Assembly: GCA_002337085.1 (NCBI GenBank)
Contig: DDFH01000003.1
Coordinates: forward strand, 434,001 to 498,000
Origin: Hyphomonadaceae bacterium UBA1933
GTDB lineage: Bacteria; Pseudomonadota; Alphaproteobacteria; Caulobacterales; Aquidulcibacteraceae
Length of the DNA stretch: 64,000 nt
Reading direction: 5' to 3'
Part shown: piece by piece, positions 1-8,854 of the stretch
Layout of the letters: the number at the start of each line of letters is the position of its first letter
Position numbering within the stretch: position 1 is the stretch's first letter
The notes under the pieces: generated by a model
Database searches by the model: none
What the model saw: the letters and a program-made list of their open reading frames with translations, nothing else
Told to the model about the DNA's origin: nothing
Made by a program: the position numbers and the translations under genes

Positions 1-9
1 TGGCGCAAA

Positions 10-756
10 CTACTTAAGCAATTGTGCGGTAGAGTTTGCAGCGGCAACTAATGCTTTTTTCAAACCTTCGGCTGCTTTTTCAGGGTTTGCCTCAATATCA
101 TCAATTTTGGCAAATCCATATTCATCATCCCCTGGAATGCTAACGGTTAATGGAACCGGTGTAACGGCATTATATTCAATTTTATTATCCATAAGCACTT
201 TTGTCGGATCTTTTGCGTCAACCATATGCACTTGAAGCACTACAAAAGGGCGCCACATTGTGCCATTGCCAGCAAGTTGATAACCATATGCATCACCCTT
301 AACGTCTAGTACTGCGGTTGCTTCAGCATTTGGTTGCGCAGGAACGACAACAAAAGTTTTGCCTGATTCATGTTTTGCCGGGTTTGTGCTTACATTATAG
401 TTTTGTGATTTAAGGGCCGCTTCAAGCGCTTCATCAAAAACCTTTTCGGCATCAAAATGTTGTTTTTCAAGAGCTGCTTGGATTTTTGCGCGTTGTCCCG
501 CTGCAATATTCGCCTCAACCCCTGCGGCAACTAATGCAACTGCCAAACCTGCAACACCTGCGCCACTCGTAGCACCTGCAATATTTCCGCCATTTGTCGC
601 AAATTTACGAACATCCGCTTTTTGAGGAAGTGCATCATCTACAACCTGAATATCCGTTAGTTGTGTTGTCGCCCTATCAAATGGAACTGGTTGATACGGA
701 GTTGCGCAAGCACTCAATAAACTCAATGTTAAAAACGTGCCAATTAACTTTTTCAT
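10..756 (-). CDS. Putative outer-membrane lipoprotein of unknown function
   Basis: About 248 residues. The start is set at the ATG at 756, which begins a lipoprotein signal (MKKLIGTFLTL, then a LSAC lipobox with Cys near residue 18); a further in-frame Met upstream would spoil the signal. After the Cys come a polar stretch and a Gly/Ala-rich segment (about residues 55-90) able to cross or dip into a membrane, then a soluble C-terminal domain. I do not recognise the family. It is divergent from the fatty-acid operon, so the 757-975 gap must hold promoters for both directions. Sure that it is an exported lipoprotein, unsure of function. Confidence 0.75.
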   Translation of the reverse strand: MKKLIGTFLTLSLLSACATPYQPVPFDRATTQLTDIQVVDDALPQKADVRKFATNGGNIAGATSGAGVAGLAVALVAAGVEANIAAGQRAKIQAALEKQHFDAEKVFDEALEAALKSQNYNVSTNPAKHESGKTFVVVPAQPNAEATAVLDVKGDAYGYQLAGNGTMWRPFVVLQVHMVDAKDPTKVLMDNKIEYNAVTPVPLTVSIPGDDEYGFAKIDDIEANPEKAAEGLKKALVAAANSTAQLLK

Positions 757-975
757 AAAGCCCCCTTTATCTTGCAAAATTACAAGATATTAATCTTAGA
801 CTATTTTTGTACTAAATTTGTGTCAAGTCTTTGATGTGTTGTATCTATTTTCTATTGGAAGTTTTGTCAGCGCTAACTTCATAGTTAAATATAGCTAGTC
901 GTATTATTAAAATTCATAAACAACAAAATGCCTTTACCCCTTGCCCTTGGGGCAACAAGGCGCTAACGAAAAATC

Positions 976-1920
976 ATGTTTATTATACAGTTTCCGGGGC
1001 AGGGCTCTCAGGCGGTTGGCATGGGTGCGGCTCTAGCGCAAGAATTCGATGTTGCAAAACGTGTATTCCAAGAGGTTGATGACGCTCTTGGTCAAAAGCT
1101 TTCCGACCTTATGTTTAATGGTCCGATTGAAACCCTTACTTTAACCGAAAATGCCCAACCGGCGATTATGGCATCGTCCATCGCAATCGTAAAAGTGCTT
1201 GAAGCCGAGTTTGGTTTTGATGTTGCCACCGCAAAATATGTGGCGGGACATTCATTGGGTGAATATACCGCATTAACTGCGGCAAAGGCATTTTCAATTT
1301 CCGATGCGGCAAAACTTTTGAAACTTCGCGGGCAATCAATGCAGGCGGCGGTTCCGGCGGGGCAGGGCGCAATGGCATCCCTAATTGGCCCAAAGGTTGA
1401 CATCACCCTTGCAGAGGCCGCAGCAGCCGAGGGCGCAAAGGCGGGCGTTTGCACCGTTGCCAACGATAATAATGCGGGCAATGTGGTTATTTCTGGCACA
1501 AAAGAAGGTGTCGATGCCGCAATTGCCGCCGCCAAGGAAATGGGCGCACGCGCAATTCCGCTTAATGTTTCTGCACCATTCCACTGCCCATTAATGCAAC
1601 CTGCCGCCGAAGCAATGGCACAAGCATTAGCAGAAGTGAAAATGAACGCACCAATTACCCAACTTGTGCCAAACGTTTCATTGGAACCAACCACCGATGT
1701 CGAAACCATCAAAAAATTATTGGTTGAACAGGTAACAGGTCGTGTAAGATGGCGTGAAACTTTGGGCTTCTTTGCGGCGCAGGGGATTGATACATTGGTT
1801 GAAATCGGCTCTGGCAACGTGCTTACGGGTATGTCAAAACGTACAATTGCTGATGCAACCCATATTACCGTTTCAACTGCCGATGATATTCGTGCATTTT
1901 CACAAAATTTTCCCAAATAA
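976..1920 (+). CDS. fabD: Malonyl-CoA:ACP transacylase
   Basis: Moves malonyl from CoA to acyl carrier protein, supplying the extender unit for type II fatty-acid synthesis in the cytoplasm. The N-terminal FPGQGSQ motif, the nucleophile elbow GHSLGEYTAL (active-site Ser) and the later FHCPLM segment with the catalytic His are all visible. Its 314 residues are typical of the family. It is the first gene of the fabD-fabG-acpP-fabF run, 11 bases ahead of fabG. The long minus-strand open frame through this gene is a shadow. Confidence 0.97.
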   Translation: MFIIQFPGQGSQAVGMGAALAQEFDVAKRVFQEVDDALGQKLSDLMFNGPIETLTLTENAQPAIMASSIAIVKVLEAEFGFDVATAKYVAGHSLGEYTALTAAKAFSISDAAKLLKLRGQSMQAAVPAGQGAMASLIGPKVDITLAEAAAAEGAKAGVCTVANDNNAGNVVISGTKEGVDAAIAAAKEMGARAIPLNVSAPFHCPLMQPAAEAMAQALAEVKMNAPITQLVPNVSLEPTTDVETIKKLLVEQVTGRVRWRETLGFFAAQGIDTLVEIGSGNVLTGMSKRTIADATHITVSTADDIRAFSQNFPK

Positions 1921-1931
1921 GGAATTAAAAA

Positions 1932-2666
1932 ATGTTTGATTTAACTGGAAAAAAAGCCCTTGTTACTGGTGCAACTGGTGGTCTTGGTTCGGCAATTGCC
2001 AAAGCGTTGGCAGCACAGGGCGCAACGGTCGCGATTTCTGGTACACGTGAAGCGGTTCTGAACGAACTTGCGGCGCAAATCCCAAATAGCATTCCATTGG
2101 TTGCCAACCTTTCTGGTGAGGGTGAGGCCGAGGGGCTTATCAAACGTGCTGAAGAGGCATTGGGTGGGCTAGATATTTTAATCGCCAATGCGGGCGTAAC
2201 CCGTGACGGGCTTTTAATGCGTATGAAAGATAGTGATTTTGACGACGTTCTTAAAATCAATCTTTATTCGTATTTCGCAATGTGCAAGGCGGCAATGCGC
2301 GGCATGATGAAGCAAAAATCAGGGCGAATCATCGGTATTGCTTCCATCGTTGGCGTAACCGGAAATGCAGGTCAGGCGAATTATGCGGCATCTAAAGCGG
2401 GTATGATTGGCTTTACCAAGTCTGTTGCCCAAGAAGTTGCATCACGCGGCATTACCGCAAATTGTATTGCCCCAGGATTTATCGTATCACCAATGACCGA
2501 AATCTTGACCGATGCCCAAAAAGCGGCAACAATGGCGCAAATTCCTGCTGGTCGTATGGGGGAGGCGGATGAAATTGCCGCACTGGCTTGCTACTTGGCA
2601 TCTAATGAGGCGGCATATATAACCGGACAGACCATTAATATTAATGGTGGGATGGCGATGATATAG
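1932..2666 (+). CDS. fabG: 3-oxoacyl-ACP reductase
   Basis: NADPH-dependent reduction of 3-oxoacyl-ACP, the first reductive step of each elongation cycle. A short-chain dehydrogenase of 244 residues: the cofactor loop TGATGGLGSAIA is near the N-terminus, ANAG follows at about residue 85, the catalytic YAASK is at about 151-155, and the C-terminus ends in the usual NINGGMAMI. A ribosome-binding site (AAGGAATT) lies just before the ATG. A 168-base gap separates it from acpP, which may carry a separate acpP promoter, as is common for this highly expressed gene. Confidence 0.97.
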   Translation: MFDLTGKKALVTGATGGLGSAIAKALAAQGATVAISGTREAVLNELAAQIPNSIPLVANLSGEGEAEGLIKRAEEALGGLDILIANAGVTRDGLLMRMKDSDFDDVLKINLYSYFAMCKAAMRGMMKQKSGRIIGIASIVGVTGNAGQANYAASKAGMIGFTKSVAQEVASRGITANCIAPGFIVSPMTEILTDAQKAATMAQIPAGRMGEADEIAALACYLASNEAAYITGQTININGGMAMI

Positions 2667-2834
2667 GCTCTTTCACACCTCAAGGGGTGGAAATTGTTAA
2701 ATAGAAGTGTTATCGGGTCTTTTCATTTTGTATTAAAAATGACAAAGAGTTTTAATATCTTTAGAATCCGTATTTCTAAAGTGAGTTTGGAAGGTATATT
2801 CGCAAGAATATCATTTAATTAGGGAAAAAGGCAC

Positions 2835-3068
2835 ATGTCTGAAGTTTTGGAAAAAGTAAAAGCGATCGTTGTTGAACACTTGAACGCTGATCCTGAAAAA
2901 GTTGTAGAAAACGCAAATTTCATCGACGATCTTGGTGCAGACAGCCTTGATACTGTTGAATTGGTAATGGCTTTTGAAGAAGCATTCGGTATCGAAATTC
3001 CTGATGATGCTGCTGAAAAAATCCAAACCGTTGGTGATGCAGTTAAATTCATCTCTGAAAAACAATAG
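2835..3068 (+). CDS. acpP: Acyl carrier protein
   Basis: A 77-residue acidic carrier protein holding growing acyl chains on a 4'-phosphopantetheine arm. The attachment Ser is in GADSLDTVEL, and the conserved EEAFGIEIPD helix follows. The start has a strong AGGGAAAAAGGCAC leader. It sits between fabG and fabF (8-base gap), the usual arrangement in alphaproteobacteria. Codon use is very regular, as expected for a highly expressed gene. Confidence 0.98.
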   Translation: MSEVLEKVKAIVVEHLNADPEKVVENANFIDDLGADSLDTVELVMAFEEAFGIEIPDDAAEKIQTVGDAVKFISEKQ

Positions 3069-3076
3069 GTTTCTCA

Positions 3077-4357
3077 ATGCGTCGCGTAGTCGTGACCGGT
3101 GTCGGCCTCGTAACACCGCTTGGTGTCGGGGCTGATTTCGTCTTTAAGCAACTGATTGCTGGTAAATCTGGCTGTGGCACAATCACCCGTTTCGATGCGG
3201 GCGAACTTAATGTTCGCTATGCGTGCGAAGTTCCGCGCGTTAATGGAATCGGTGGCGGTGGCCCAGACGTTGAGGGGAGTTTTGACCCCGACCAAACCAT
3301 GCCAATCCGTGATCAAAAGCGCGTGGATGATTTCATCCTTTATGGTGTGGCTGCTGCTGATGAGGCGATTAAAGATTCGGGTTGGGTCGCCGAAACTGAT
3401 GAGCAAAAAGAACGTACCGGCGTTATGCTTGGTGCGGGTATCGGTGGCTTGGAAACAATTGCCAAAACCGCAATTCAGCTTGAAAACGAAGGCGCGCGTC
3501 GCATAAGCCCGTTTTTCGTTCCTTCTGCACTTATCAACCTTATTTCGGGTCACGTTTCAATTCGCCACCAATTCAAGGGGCCAAACCATTCTGTGGTTAC
3601 TGCTTGTGCGACTGGTGCGCATGCGATTGGTGACGCGACACGCCTTATTAAATATGGCGATGCTGATGTTATGGTTGCCGGTGGTGCCGAGGCTGCGGTT
3701 TGTAAAATCGGCGTGGTTGGCTTTGCCGCTGCGCGCGCATTATCAACCGGATATAATGATGACCCATTAAAGGCATCACGCCCATATGACAAAGACCGTG
3801 ATGGCTTTGTTTTGGGTGAAGGTTCGGGCGTGGTCGTTCTTGAAGAATATGAACACGCAAAAGCACGTGGTGCAAAAATCTATGGTGAAGTTGTGGGCTA
3901 TGGCCTTTCTGGCGATGCCTATCACATTACTGCCCCTGCCGAGAGTGGTGAGGGTGGTTTCCGCGCAATGCGTGCGGCGTTAAAAGATGCAAATCTTACG
4001 CCACAGGATATTCAATATGTCAATTCGCACGGCACTTCGACCCCATTGGGTGATGAGATTGAGCTCCGCGCGATTGAGCGTTTGTTTGGCGAATATTGTG
4101 ACGGTTTGACCGTTTCTTCGACCAAATCGGCAATTGGGCATTTGCTTGGTGCTGCGGGTGCAGTGGAGGCGATATTTACCTTGCTTGCGATGCAAAATTC
4201 CATTGCACCGCCAACTTTGAATCTTGAAAATCCTAGTGTTGATACAAAGATTGATTTGGTTCCAAAGGTGGCAAAACCAATGGAAATAAAGGCTGCTATG
4301 TCGAATTCGTTCGGCTTTGGTGGCACAAACGCGGCATTGGTATTCGCAAAAATATAA
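3077..4357 (+). CDS. fabF: 3-oxoacyl-ACP synthase II
   Basis: Condenses malonyl-ACP with acyl-ACP to elongate the chain. The thiolase-fold motifs are present in order: RRVVVTGVGLVTPLG at the start, the nucleophile Cys in VTACATGAHAIG, the first His in NSHGTSTPLGD, the second in KSAIGHLLGAAGA, and the Gly-rich NSFGFGGTNA tail. Its 426 residues are slightly longer than the E. coli protein, with a small insertion near residues 55-70. The next gene starts one base after the stop, so fabF and mltG are probably translated from one message. Confidence 0.97.
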   Translation: MRRVVVTGVGLVTPLGVGADFVFKQLIAGKSGCGTITRFDAGELNVRYACEVPRVNGIGGGGPDVEGSFDPDQTMPIRDQKRVDDFILYGVAAADEAIKDSGWVAETDEQKERTGVMLGAGIGGLETIAKTAIQLENEGARRISPFFVPSALINLISGHVSIRHQFKGPNHSVVTACATGAHAIGDATRLIKYGDADVMVAGGAEAAVCKIGVVGFAAARALSTGYNDDPLKASRPYDKDRDGFVLGEGSGVVVLEEYEHAKARGAKIYGEVVGYGLSGDAYHITAPAESGEGGFRAMRAALKDANLTPQDIQYVNSHGTSTPLGDEIELRAIERLFGEYCDGLTVSSTKSAIGHLLGAAGAVEAIFTLLAMQNSIAPPTLNLENPSVDTKIDLVPKVAKPMEIKAAMSNSFGFGGTNAALVFAKI

Positions 4358-4358
4358 G

Positions 4359-5435
4359 ATGGCAGACGCTGCGAAAGATTTTCGTAAAAAGCAAAAACAA
4401 AAGAAACAAAACCTTTTAAAAGGTGCCGAGCGTATGGGGGCTTATGCCGCCATCGCGCTTGGTGTTTTATCTGTTTTATTACTGGCTTTCATATTCCTTG
4501 CCCCCGGGCCAAAGGCGCATGAGGGTAATAAGACTGTTTTCATTATCGAAAGCGGTGAAGGTGCGGGCAAAATTGCCGATAATCTTGGCAAGGCGCATTT
4601 GCTGCGTGCTCCCTTCGTTTTCAAAGTATATGCGCTACTTACCAATTCTGGCAAAAAATTCATCCCCGGCGAATTTGAAATCCCATCAGGGGCAACGCCT
4701 TTAAAGGTTTTGAATATCCTTGCCAATGGCGACGCTTTAAAGCGTAAAATCACCATCCCCGAAGGTTGGACGGTGAATATGGCGTATAAACGCATTGCCG
4801 AAAATCAGGTTTTGACGGGTGACTTACCGATTATCCCCCAAGAGGGATATATGGCGCCTGATACCTATCCTATTAAACGTGGCGAAACCCGCGCCATGAT
4901 TATTCAACAAATGGTTGATAGGCAAAATAAAATTCTTGATGATTTATGGCTTGAACGTTCGGCAAATCTACCAATTCGTTCAAAGGAAGAGGCATTAATC
5001 CTTGCCTCAATCGTGGAAAAAGAAACCGGCATCGCCAGTGAGCGCCCACAGATTGCGGCGGTGTTCCTAAACCGTTTACGCCAGGGGATGAAGCTTCAAT
5101 CCGATCCAACAATTATTTATGGCATTACCAAGGGGCTGCCTTTGGGGCGTAAAATCCTAAAGAGTGAGATTACGCAAAACACCCCGTGGAATACCTATGT
5201 TATTCAAGGTTTGCCACCAACCCCGATTTGCAACCCAGGAAAAGATGCTATCAAGGCGGTTTTAAACCCGCCAAATTCAAAAAATCTATTCTTTGTTGCC
5301 GATGGATCTGGCGGGCATGTATTCTCTGCCACCTATGAAGAACATACCAAAAATGTTGAAAAATGGCGGCAAATTCGGGCGCAAAAAGAATCAATGGAAG
5401 CAATTGCCGACCCCAACCTTGCGGGTGGCAAATAA
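4359..5435 (+). CDS. mltG: Endolytic transglycosylase MltG (YceG-like)
   Basis: Inner-membrane murein transglycosylase that cuts nascent glycan strands and limits their length. The ATG at 4359 is preferred because it follows the fabF stop directly and gives a positively charged tail (KKQKQKKQN) ahead of one transmembrane helix at about residues 30-50; the longer frame would overlap fabF. A LysM-like segment is followed by the catalytic region ASIVEKETG with its Glu, and FLNRLRQGMKLQSDPT. About 358 residues, normal for the family. Neighbours fabF and gmk match the alphaproteobacterial order. Confidence 0.93.
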   Translation: MADAAKDFRKKQKQKKQNLLKGAERMGAYAAIALGVLSVLLLAFIFLAPGPKAHEGNKTVFIIESGEGAGKIADNLGKAHLLRAPFVFKVYALLTNSGKKFIPGEFEIPSGATPLKVLNILANGDALKRKITIPEGWTVNMAYKRIAENQVLTGDLPIIPQEGYMAPDTYPIKRGETRAMIIQQMVDRQNKILDDLWLERSANLPIRSKEEALILASIVEKETGIASERPQIAAVFLNRLRQGMKLQSDPTIIYGITKGLPLGRKILKSEITQNTPWNTYVIQGLPPTPICNPGKDAIKAVLNPPNSKNLFFVADGSGGHVFSATYEEHTKNVEKWRQIRAQKESMEAIADPNLAGGK

Positions 5436-6080
5436 ATGGAAAATGGGACAATGGTAAAAAGACGTGGATTAATGTTGGTGCTTTCTAGCCCTTCTGGCAC
5501 TGGTAAAACCACGCTTTCGCGCCGCCTTGTTGCCGAAGATGATGATTTGTCATTGTCGGTTTCATGCACCACCCGTAGCCCACGTGTGGGTGAGGGGGAT
5601 GGTGAGCATTACCATTTCATTTCCAAAGATGAATTCCGCGAAATCCGCGCCAAAGATGGCTTCTTGGAATGGGCGGAAGTGCATGATAATTATTACGGTT
5701 CACCAAAAGAGCCGATTATGGCGGCATTGGATGCTGGGCGCGATATTATTTTTGACATCGACTGGCAGGGTGCGCAGCAACTTGAAATTAATGCCCCAAA
5801 AGATGTGGTGTCAGTCTTTATCCTTCCGCCATCTATGAACGAACTGCGCCGCCGCCTTACCGACCGCGCCCAAGACAGCCTTGAAACCATTAAAAAGCGT
5901 ATGAATAACGCCTATGGCGAAATCGCCCGTGCCGAGACTTATGATTATATCCTTGTCAATGATGACCTTGACGAAACCTATGAAAAACTAAAAGACATAA
6001 TCAAAGCCGAACGCCTATCCCGCTACCGCCAACCATGGGTGCATGGGTTTGTGCAGGGGTTATTGGGCGAAGATACTTAG
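5436..6080 (+). CDS. gmk: Guanylate kinase
   Basis: Phosphorylates GMP to GDP with ATP. The P-loop SSPSGTGKTTLSR, the GMP-binding TRSPRVGEGDGEHYHF and the EWAEVHDNYYG segment are all present. The annotated start directly abuts the mltG stop; the ATG at 5451 (MVKRRG) is an alternative that fits family N-termini equally well. 209-214 residues. It is the last gene of the fab-mltG-gmk run, and no clear terminator hairpin is visible in the AT-rich 193 bases that follow. Confidence 0.96.
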   Translation: MENGTMVKRRGLMLVLSSPSGTGKTTLSRRLVAEDDDLSLSVSCTTRSPRVGEGDGEHYHFISKDEFREIRAKDGFLEWAEVHDNYYGSPKEPIMAALDAGRDIIFDIDWQGAQQLEINAPKDVVSVFILPPSMNELRRRLTDRAQDSLETIKKRMNNAYGEIARAETYDYILVNDDLDETYEKLKDIIKAERLSRYRQPWVHGFVQGLLGEDT

Positions 6081-6273
6081 ATAAACTTGCTGCCGTTTTG
6101 TAAGAGAAATTTTATATAATGTAATTTGTAATTGATTTAGTTGTAAACTTACATAATCATTATTATTGCATTTATTATTTGCAACAGAATCATGTTGACT
6201 TATTTGAATAAGTCAAAGCTCATGTTTATGTTACCACTATTGGTGTATTTAAACTTTGAATTAGGTGATTGCC

Positions 6274-6447
6274 ATGCGTAGCGAGACTAGAGGACTTTAT
6301 AAAGACGGTAATGATGCCCAAATAACTGATGGGCATAACGAAATCCCAATTCCGAGAGAGCGATATGAAAATAATGGCTATCTTCCGTTCTTTGATGACT
6401 TGCCTGCTCGTGAGGAATATGAAGCTAGTAATAAGCATAAATTATAG
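6274..6447 (+). CDS. Small hypothetical protein (57 aa)
   Basis: An unrecognised small, charged, soluble protein. The ATG at 6274 is chosen over the upstream GTG because it has an AGGTGA ribosome-binding site seven bases away. There is no signal peptide, membrane segment or Cys. It opens an AT-rich accessory stretch (6.2-7.9 kb) that interrupts the housekeeping gene order between gmk and rsmA and looks horizontally acquired. Coding status rests on the start signal and reading-frame length only. Confidence 0.45.
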   Translation: MRSETRGLYKDGNDAQITDGHNEIPIPRERYENNGYLPFFDDLPAREEYEASNKHKL

Positions 6448-6509
6448 AATATAAGTAAATCATTACTGGGTATTAATTCAGTATATAATGATTGAAGAGG
6501 TGTTTTTAA

Positions 6510-7331
6510 ATGACTATTCTAGTATCTTTAACTTGCAATGCTGGAATAGTTTTTGCTGCTGATAGTGCAACTACTGTAACTTATCAAAATGGCATACAGA
6601 ATGTATATTCCAATGGCGAAAAATTATTCCAAATTGTTAAAGATGCTCCATTTATGGCTATGATTACTGGAGATGCATATTTAGGCGAAGTACCATTGGC
6701 TGAATTTATTCGTTGGCTTAGAAACGAAATATCAATTGAGGGTGGTGTTTATTATATTGCCCGTGAAGATTTATCTATTGATACGGTGACCAAAATTTAT
6801 ATCAGAGCAATAAATGAATATGTTACAAAAACTGAAGGTTTTTCATGTGGTGGCACAAAAATATATATTGCTGGGTACGAAAACATCATTACTTCCTTGA
6901 ATGCGTTTGGGCATGTAAATACTATTACAATTGAAACGAATGGAAACCCTATATTAAATTTAAATATTGGTAATACGAATGGTAGTAATATTAATTGGGA
7001 CGGAGAAATTACTTCGTTATACCAATTAATTTTAGGTAAGCCGATTAATTTTGATGGAATACTTATTGAAAGTGGTATAGAACAACTAAAAATTAACGAA
7101 ATAAATGCTAGAATCGGCAGTTGTATTAATAATTCTTTTCTTGATGCAAAGATGCCAATTGGTGATGCAATTGAGCGTGCAGAGTATTTTGTTGATGTTG
7201 CAAAAGGCTGGAGTAGAATTTGCGCAGGCCATTCATCAATTGGTGGTGAAACTGATGTTGCTGTTATTACGAAGCATCAGGGATTTAAATGGATTAAACG
7301 CAAACATTTTTATAAGAACAAATATAATTGA
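6510..7331 (+). CDS. Stand-alone proteasome/HslV-like Ntn-hydrolase
   Basis: A 273-residue protein I read as an N-terminal-nucleophile hydrolase of the 20S proteasome/HslV type. After Met removal it begins with Thr (MTILVSL). Counting from that Thr, Asp falls at position 17 in FAADSATT, as in HslV, and a Lys follows in NGEKLFQI where the catalytic Lys belongs. A MITGDA segment matches the next conserved strand, and a late SSIGGETDVAVIT is similar to the C-terminal strand. No HslU, ATPase or ubiquitin-like partner is nearby. A GAGGTG ribosome-binding site precedes the start. The fold assignment is inferred from this motif spacing; the function is unknown. Confidence 0.6.
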   Translation: MTILVSLTCNAGIVFAADSATTVTYQNGIQNVYSNGEKLFQIVKDAPFMAMITGDAYLGEVPLAEFIRWLRNEISIEGGVYYIAREDLSIDTVTKIYIRAINEYVTKTEGFSCGGTKIYIAGYENIITSLNAFGHVNTITIETNGNPILNLNIGNTNGSNINWDGEITSLYQLILGKPINFDGILIESGIEQLKINEINARIGSCINNSFLDAKMPIGDAIERAEYFVDVAKGWSRICAGHSSIGGETDVAVITKHQGFKWIKRKHFYKNKYN

Positions 7332-7339
7332 GGATGGCC

Positions 7340-7519
7340 ATGACAATAATTAAATCTGTTGAGATTAATAAGGAGACCTATCCGGTTGGTTCACAATATG
7401 GGGGAGCTGGTAACAGTTCCGTTAGCCTTAATGATAAAGGCGAGGTTTTTGCGGTATATAAAGGCAGGGTCATGAATAATAATATAGAGCCTAGGCAAAA
7501 GCAATCAAAACGAGCTTAA
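7340..7519 (+). CDS. Small hypothetical protein (59 aa)
   Basis: An unrecognised 59-residue basic protein. Start chosen at the ATG at 7340 because GAGG lies six bases upstream, overlapping the stop codon of the Ntn-hydrolase gene, which suggests translational coupling. An ATG six bases earlier is possible. No signal or membrane segment. Its tight linkage makes it a candidate partner or substrate of the hydrolase, which is inference only. Confidence 0.5.
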   Translation: MTIIKSVEINKETYPVGSQYGGAGNSSVSLNDKGEVFAVYKGRVMNNNIEPRQKQSKRA

Positions 7520-7638
7520 AATACAATAACAAACCAAATTATTTAGTTTTTAATTTTAAAAACTAAAACCACCAATTGAAAATATTCTAATATGATGTAT
7601 GTTACCCTTAGGTTTGGGCATATATTTTAAGAAATATT

Positions 7639-7944
7639 TTGAGGAAGATTTATTTATCCATTTTGGCTTTTTTGATAGTCCCATCGCCAATTTTGGCGCA
7701 TCCGGGTGGGCTTGATGCGAATGGTTGCCATAATAATCGCAAAACTGGTGAGTATCATTGCCACCGTTCCCAATCAATTAATTTGGAAAATAATTCCGCC
7801 AAAAAGCAAAATAAAAAGGGTAATAAAAAGCCTTCTACAAGTTCAAGTGGATGTTCATGTTCGGAGGGGAAGGTTTGCATCGGCCCACGCGGTGGTCATT
7901 ATTGCATTAATGGCAGTGGAAATAAAAGTTATCTACCGCATTAA
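7639..7944 (+). CDS. Secreted YHYH-type Cys/His-rich protein
   Basis: About 101 residues from a TTG start. An N-terminal signal peptide (hydrophobic to about residue 20, cleavage after ILA) is followed by HPGGLDANGCHNN and GEYHCH, the His/Cys pattern of the YHYH-domain family seen in secreted bacterial and phage-linked proteins. A Lys/Ser-rich linker leads to a C-terminal CSCSEGKVCIGPRGGHYC region with a GPRGG core resembling a small surface-binding domain. The many Cys and His suggest metal binding or disulphides in the periplasm. The start is uncertain because no strong ribosome-binding site is visible. Confidence 0.55.
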   Translation: MRKIYLSILAFLIVPSPILAHPGGLDANGCHNNRKTGEYHCHRSQSINLENNSAKKQNKKGNKKPSTSSSGCSCSEGKVCIGPRGGHYCINGSGNKSYLPH

Positions 7945-7956
7945 AAAGGTATTATG

Positions 7957-8005
7957 CCCCCTCCGTCAGCTTCGCTGACACCTCCCCCGTTTCACGGTGG
8001 AGGAC
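7957..8005. repeat. REP-like double palindrome between convergent genes
   Basis: Two adjacent hairpins: GTCAGC/GCTGAC around a TTC loop (7965-7979), then CCTCC...CCGT pairing with ACGG...GGAGG (7981-8003). It lies between a plus-strand gene and minus-strand rsmA with no long T tract. This is the look of a dispersed extragenic palindrome, possibly acting as a bidirectional transcription barrier. Confidence 0.55.
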
Positions 8006-8017
8006 AAAGCGCATTAC

Positions 8018-8854
8018 TTAATTTGAAGTATTCTTCACCGCTTCACAAAGCGCATAGAACCCTTCTGGGCTTAGTTGTTCGGGGCGTAGGGTGGGTTTGA
8101 CCCCTGCGGCCTCGCAAAGCGCCTCGGCATTGCCTAATGACGCCAATGAAGACCGCAGCATTTTGCGGCGTTGGGAAAAGGCGGCTTGGGTAACTTTGCC
8201 CAATGTTTCCAAATCATCATAGCGATTTTTCTTTTTGGGCGTTATAACCGCAACCGCGCTCTCGACCTTTGGCGGCGGGCTAAAGGCAAGGCGGGGGACG
8301 TGCATCCCAATATTCGCATAACATACCGCATTTGTAAGGATAGCAAGGCGACCATAATGATTATCGCCAGTTTGCGCACAAATCCGTTTGGCAACTTCCA
8401 TTTGGAACATTAATGCCATTTCCCAGTCTTTTTCCTCGCCAGTCACCCAATTAAGGAATAATTGCGTGCCGACATTATATGGAAGATTGGCAATGATTTT
8501 TGCCGATTTGCACTCAATATTATGTTCGCGCAAATATGTGGCCGGTGAGATTTTTAACGCATCACCCGAAATAATTTCAAGCCGTCCCAAATCATCATGA
8601 AAATAAGTCTTCAAATGCTCCACAAAGCGTTCATCTTTTTCAATGGCGATGATTTTCTTGGCCTTGGTGTTTAATAATGCCTGTGTAAGGCCGCCAGGGC
8701 CCGGGCCAATTTCAAAAATAACCGTGTCTTCATCAATTTGCAAAAGACCCGCAATTTTTGACGTAAGATTAATATCCAAAAGGAAATGCTGCCCCAAGGA
8801 TTTTTTGGCGAATAATTCATTTTCGCGTATATATTCACCCAATTTAGGACGCAT
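8018..8854 (-). CDS. rsmA: 16S rRNA dimethyladenosine transferase
   Basis: Dimethylates two adjacent adenines in the 3'-terminal hairpin of 16S rRNA during small-subunit maturation. The SAM site EIGPGPGGLTQ, the IAIEKDERF acidic loop and the substrate motif NLPYNV are present. The N-terminal KKSLGQHFLLD signature is complete. 278 residues. The start overlaps the pdxA stop by 11 bases, so the two are likely co-translated. Confidence 0.96.
   Translation of the reverse strand: MRPKLGEYIRENELFAKKSLGQHFLLDINLTSKIAGLLQIDEDTVIFEIGPGPGGLTQALLNTKAKKIIAIEKDERFVEHLKTYFHDDLGRLEIISGDALKISPATYLREHNIECKSAKIIANLPYNVGTQLFLNWVTGEEKDWEMALMFQMEVAKRICAQTGDNHYGRLAILTNAVCYANIGMHVPRLAFSPPPKVESAVAVITPKKKNRYDDLETLGKVTQAAFSQRRKMLRSSLASLGNAEALCEAAGVKPTLRPEQLSPEGFYALCEAVKNTSN

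Noticed and set aside
1092..1916. Long minus-strand open frame opposite fabD
   Set aside because: Shadow of fabD produced by its codon bias; fabD motifs are complete on the plus strand.
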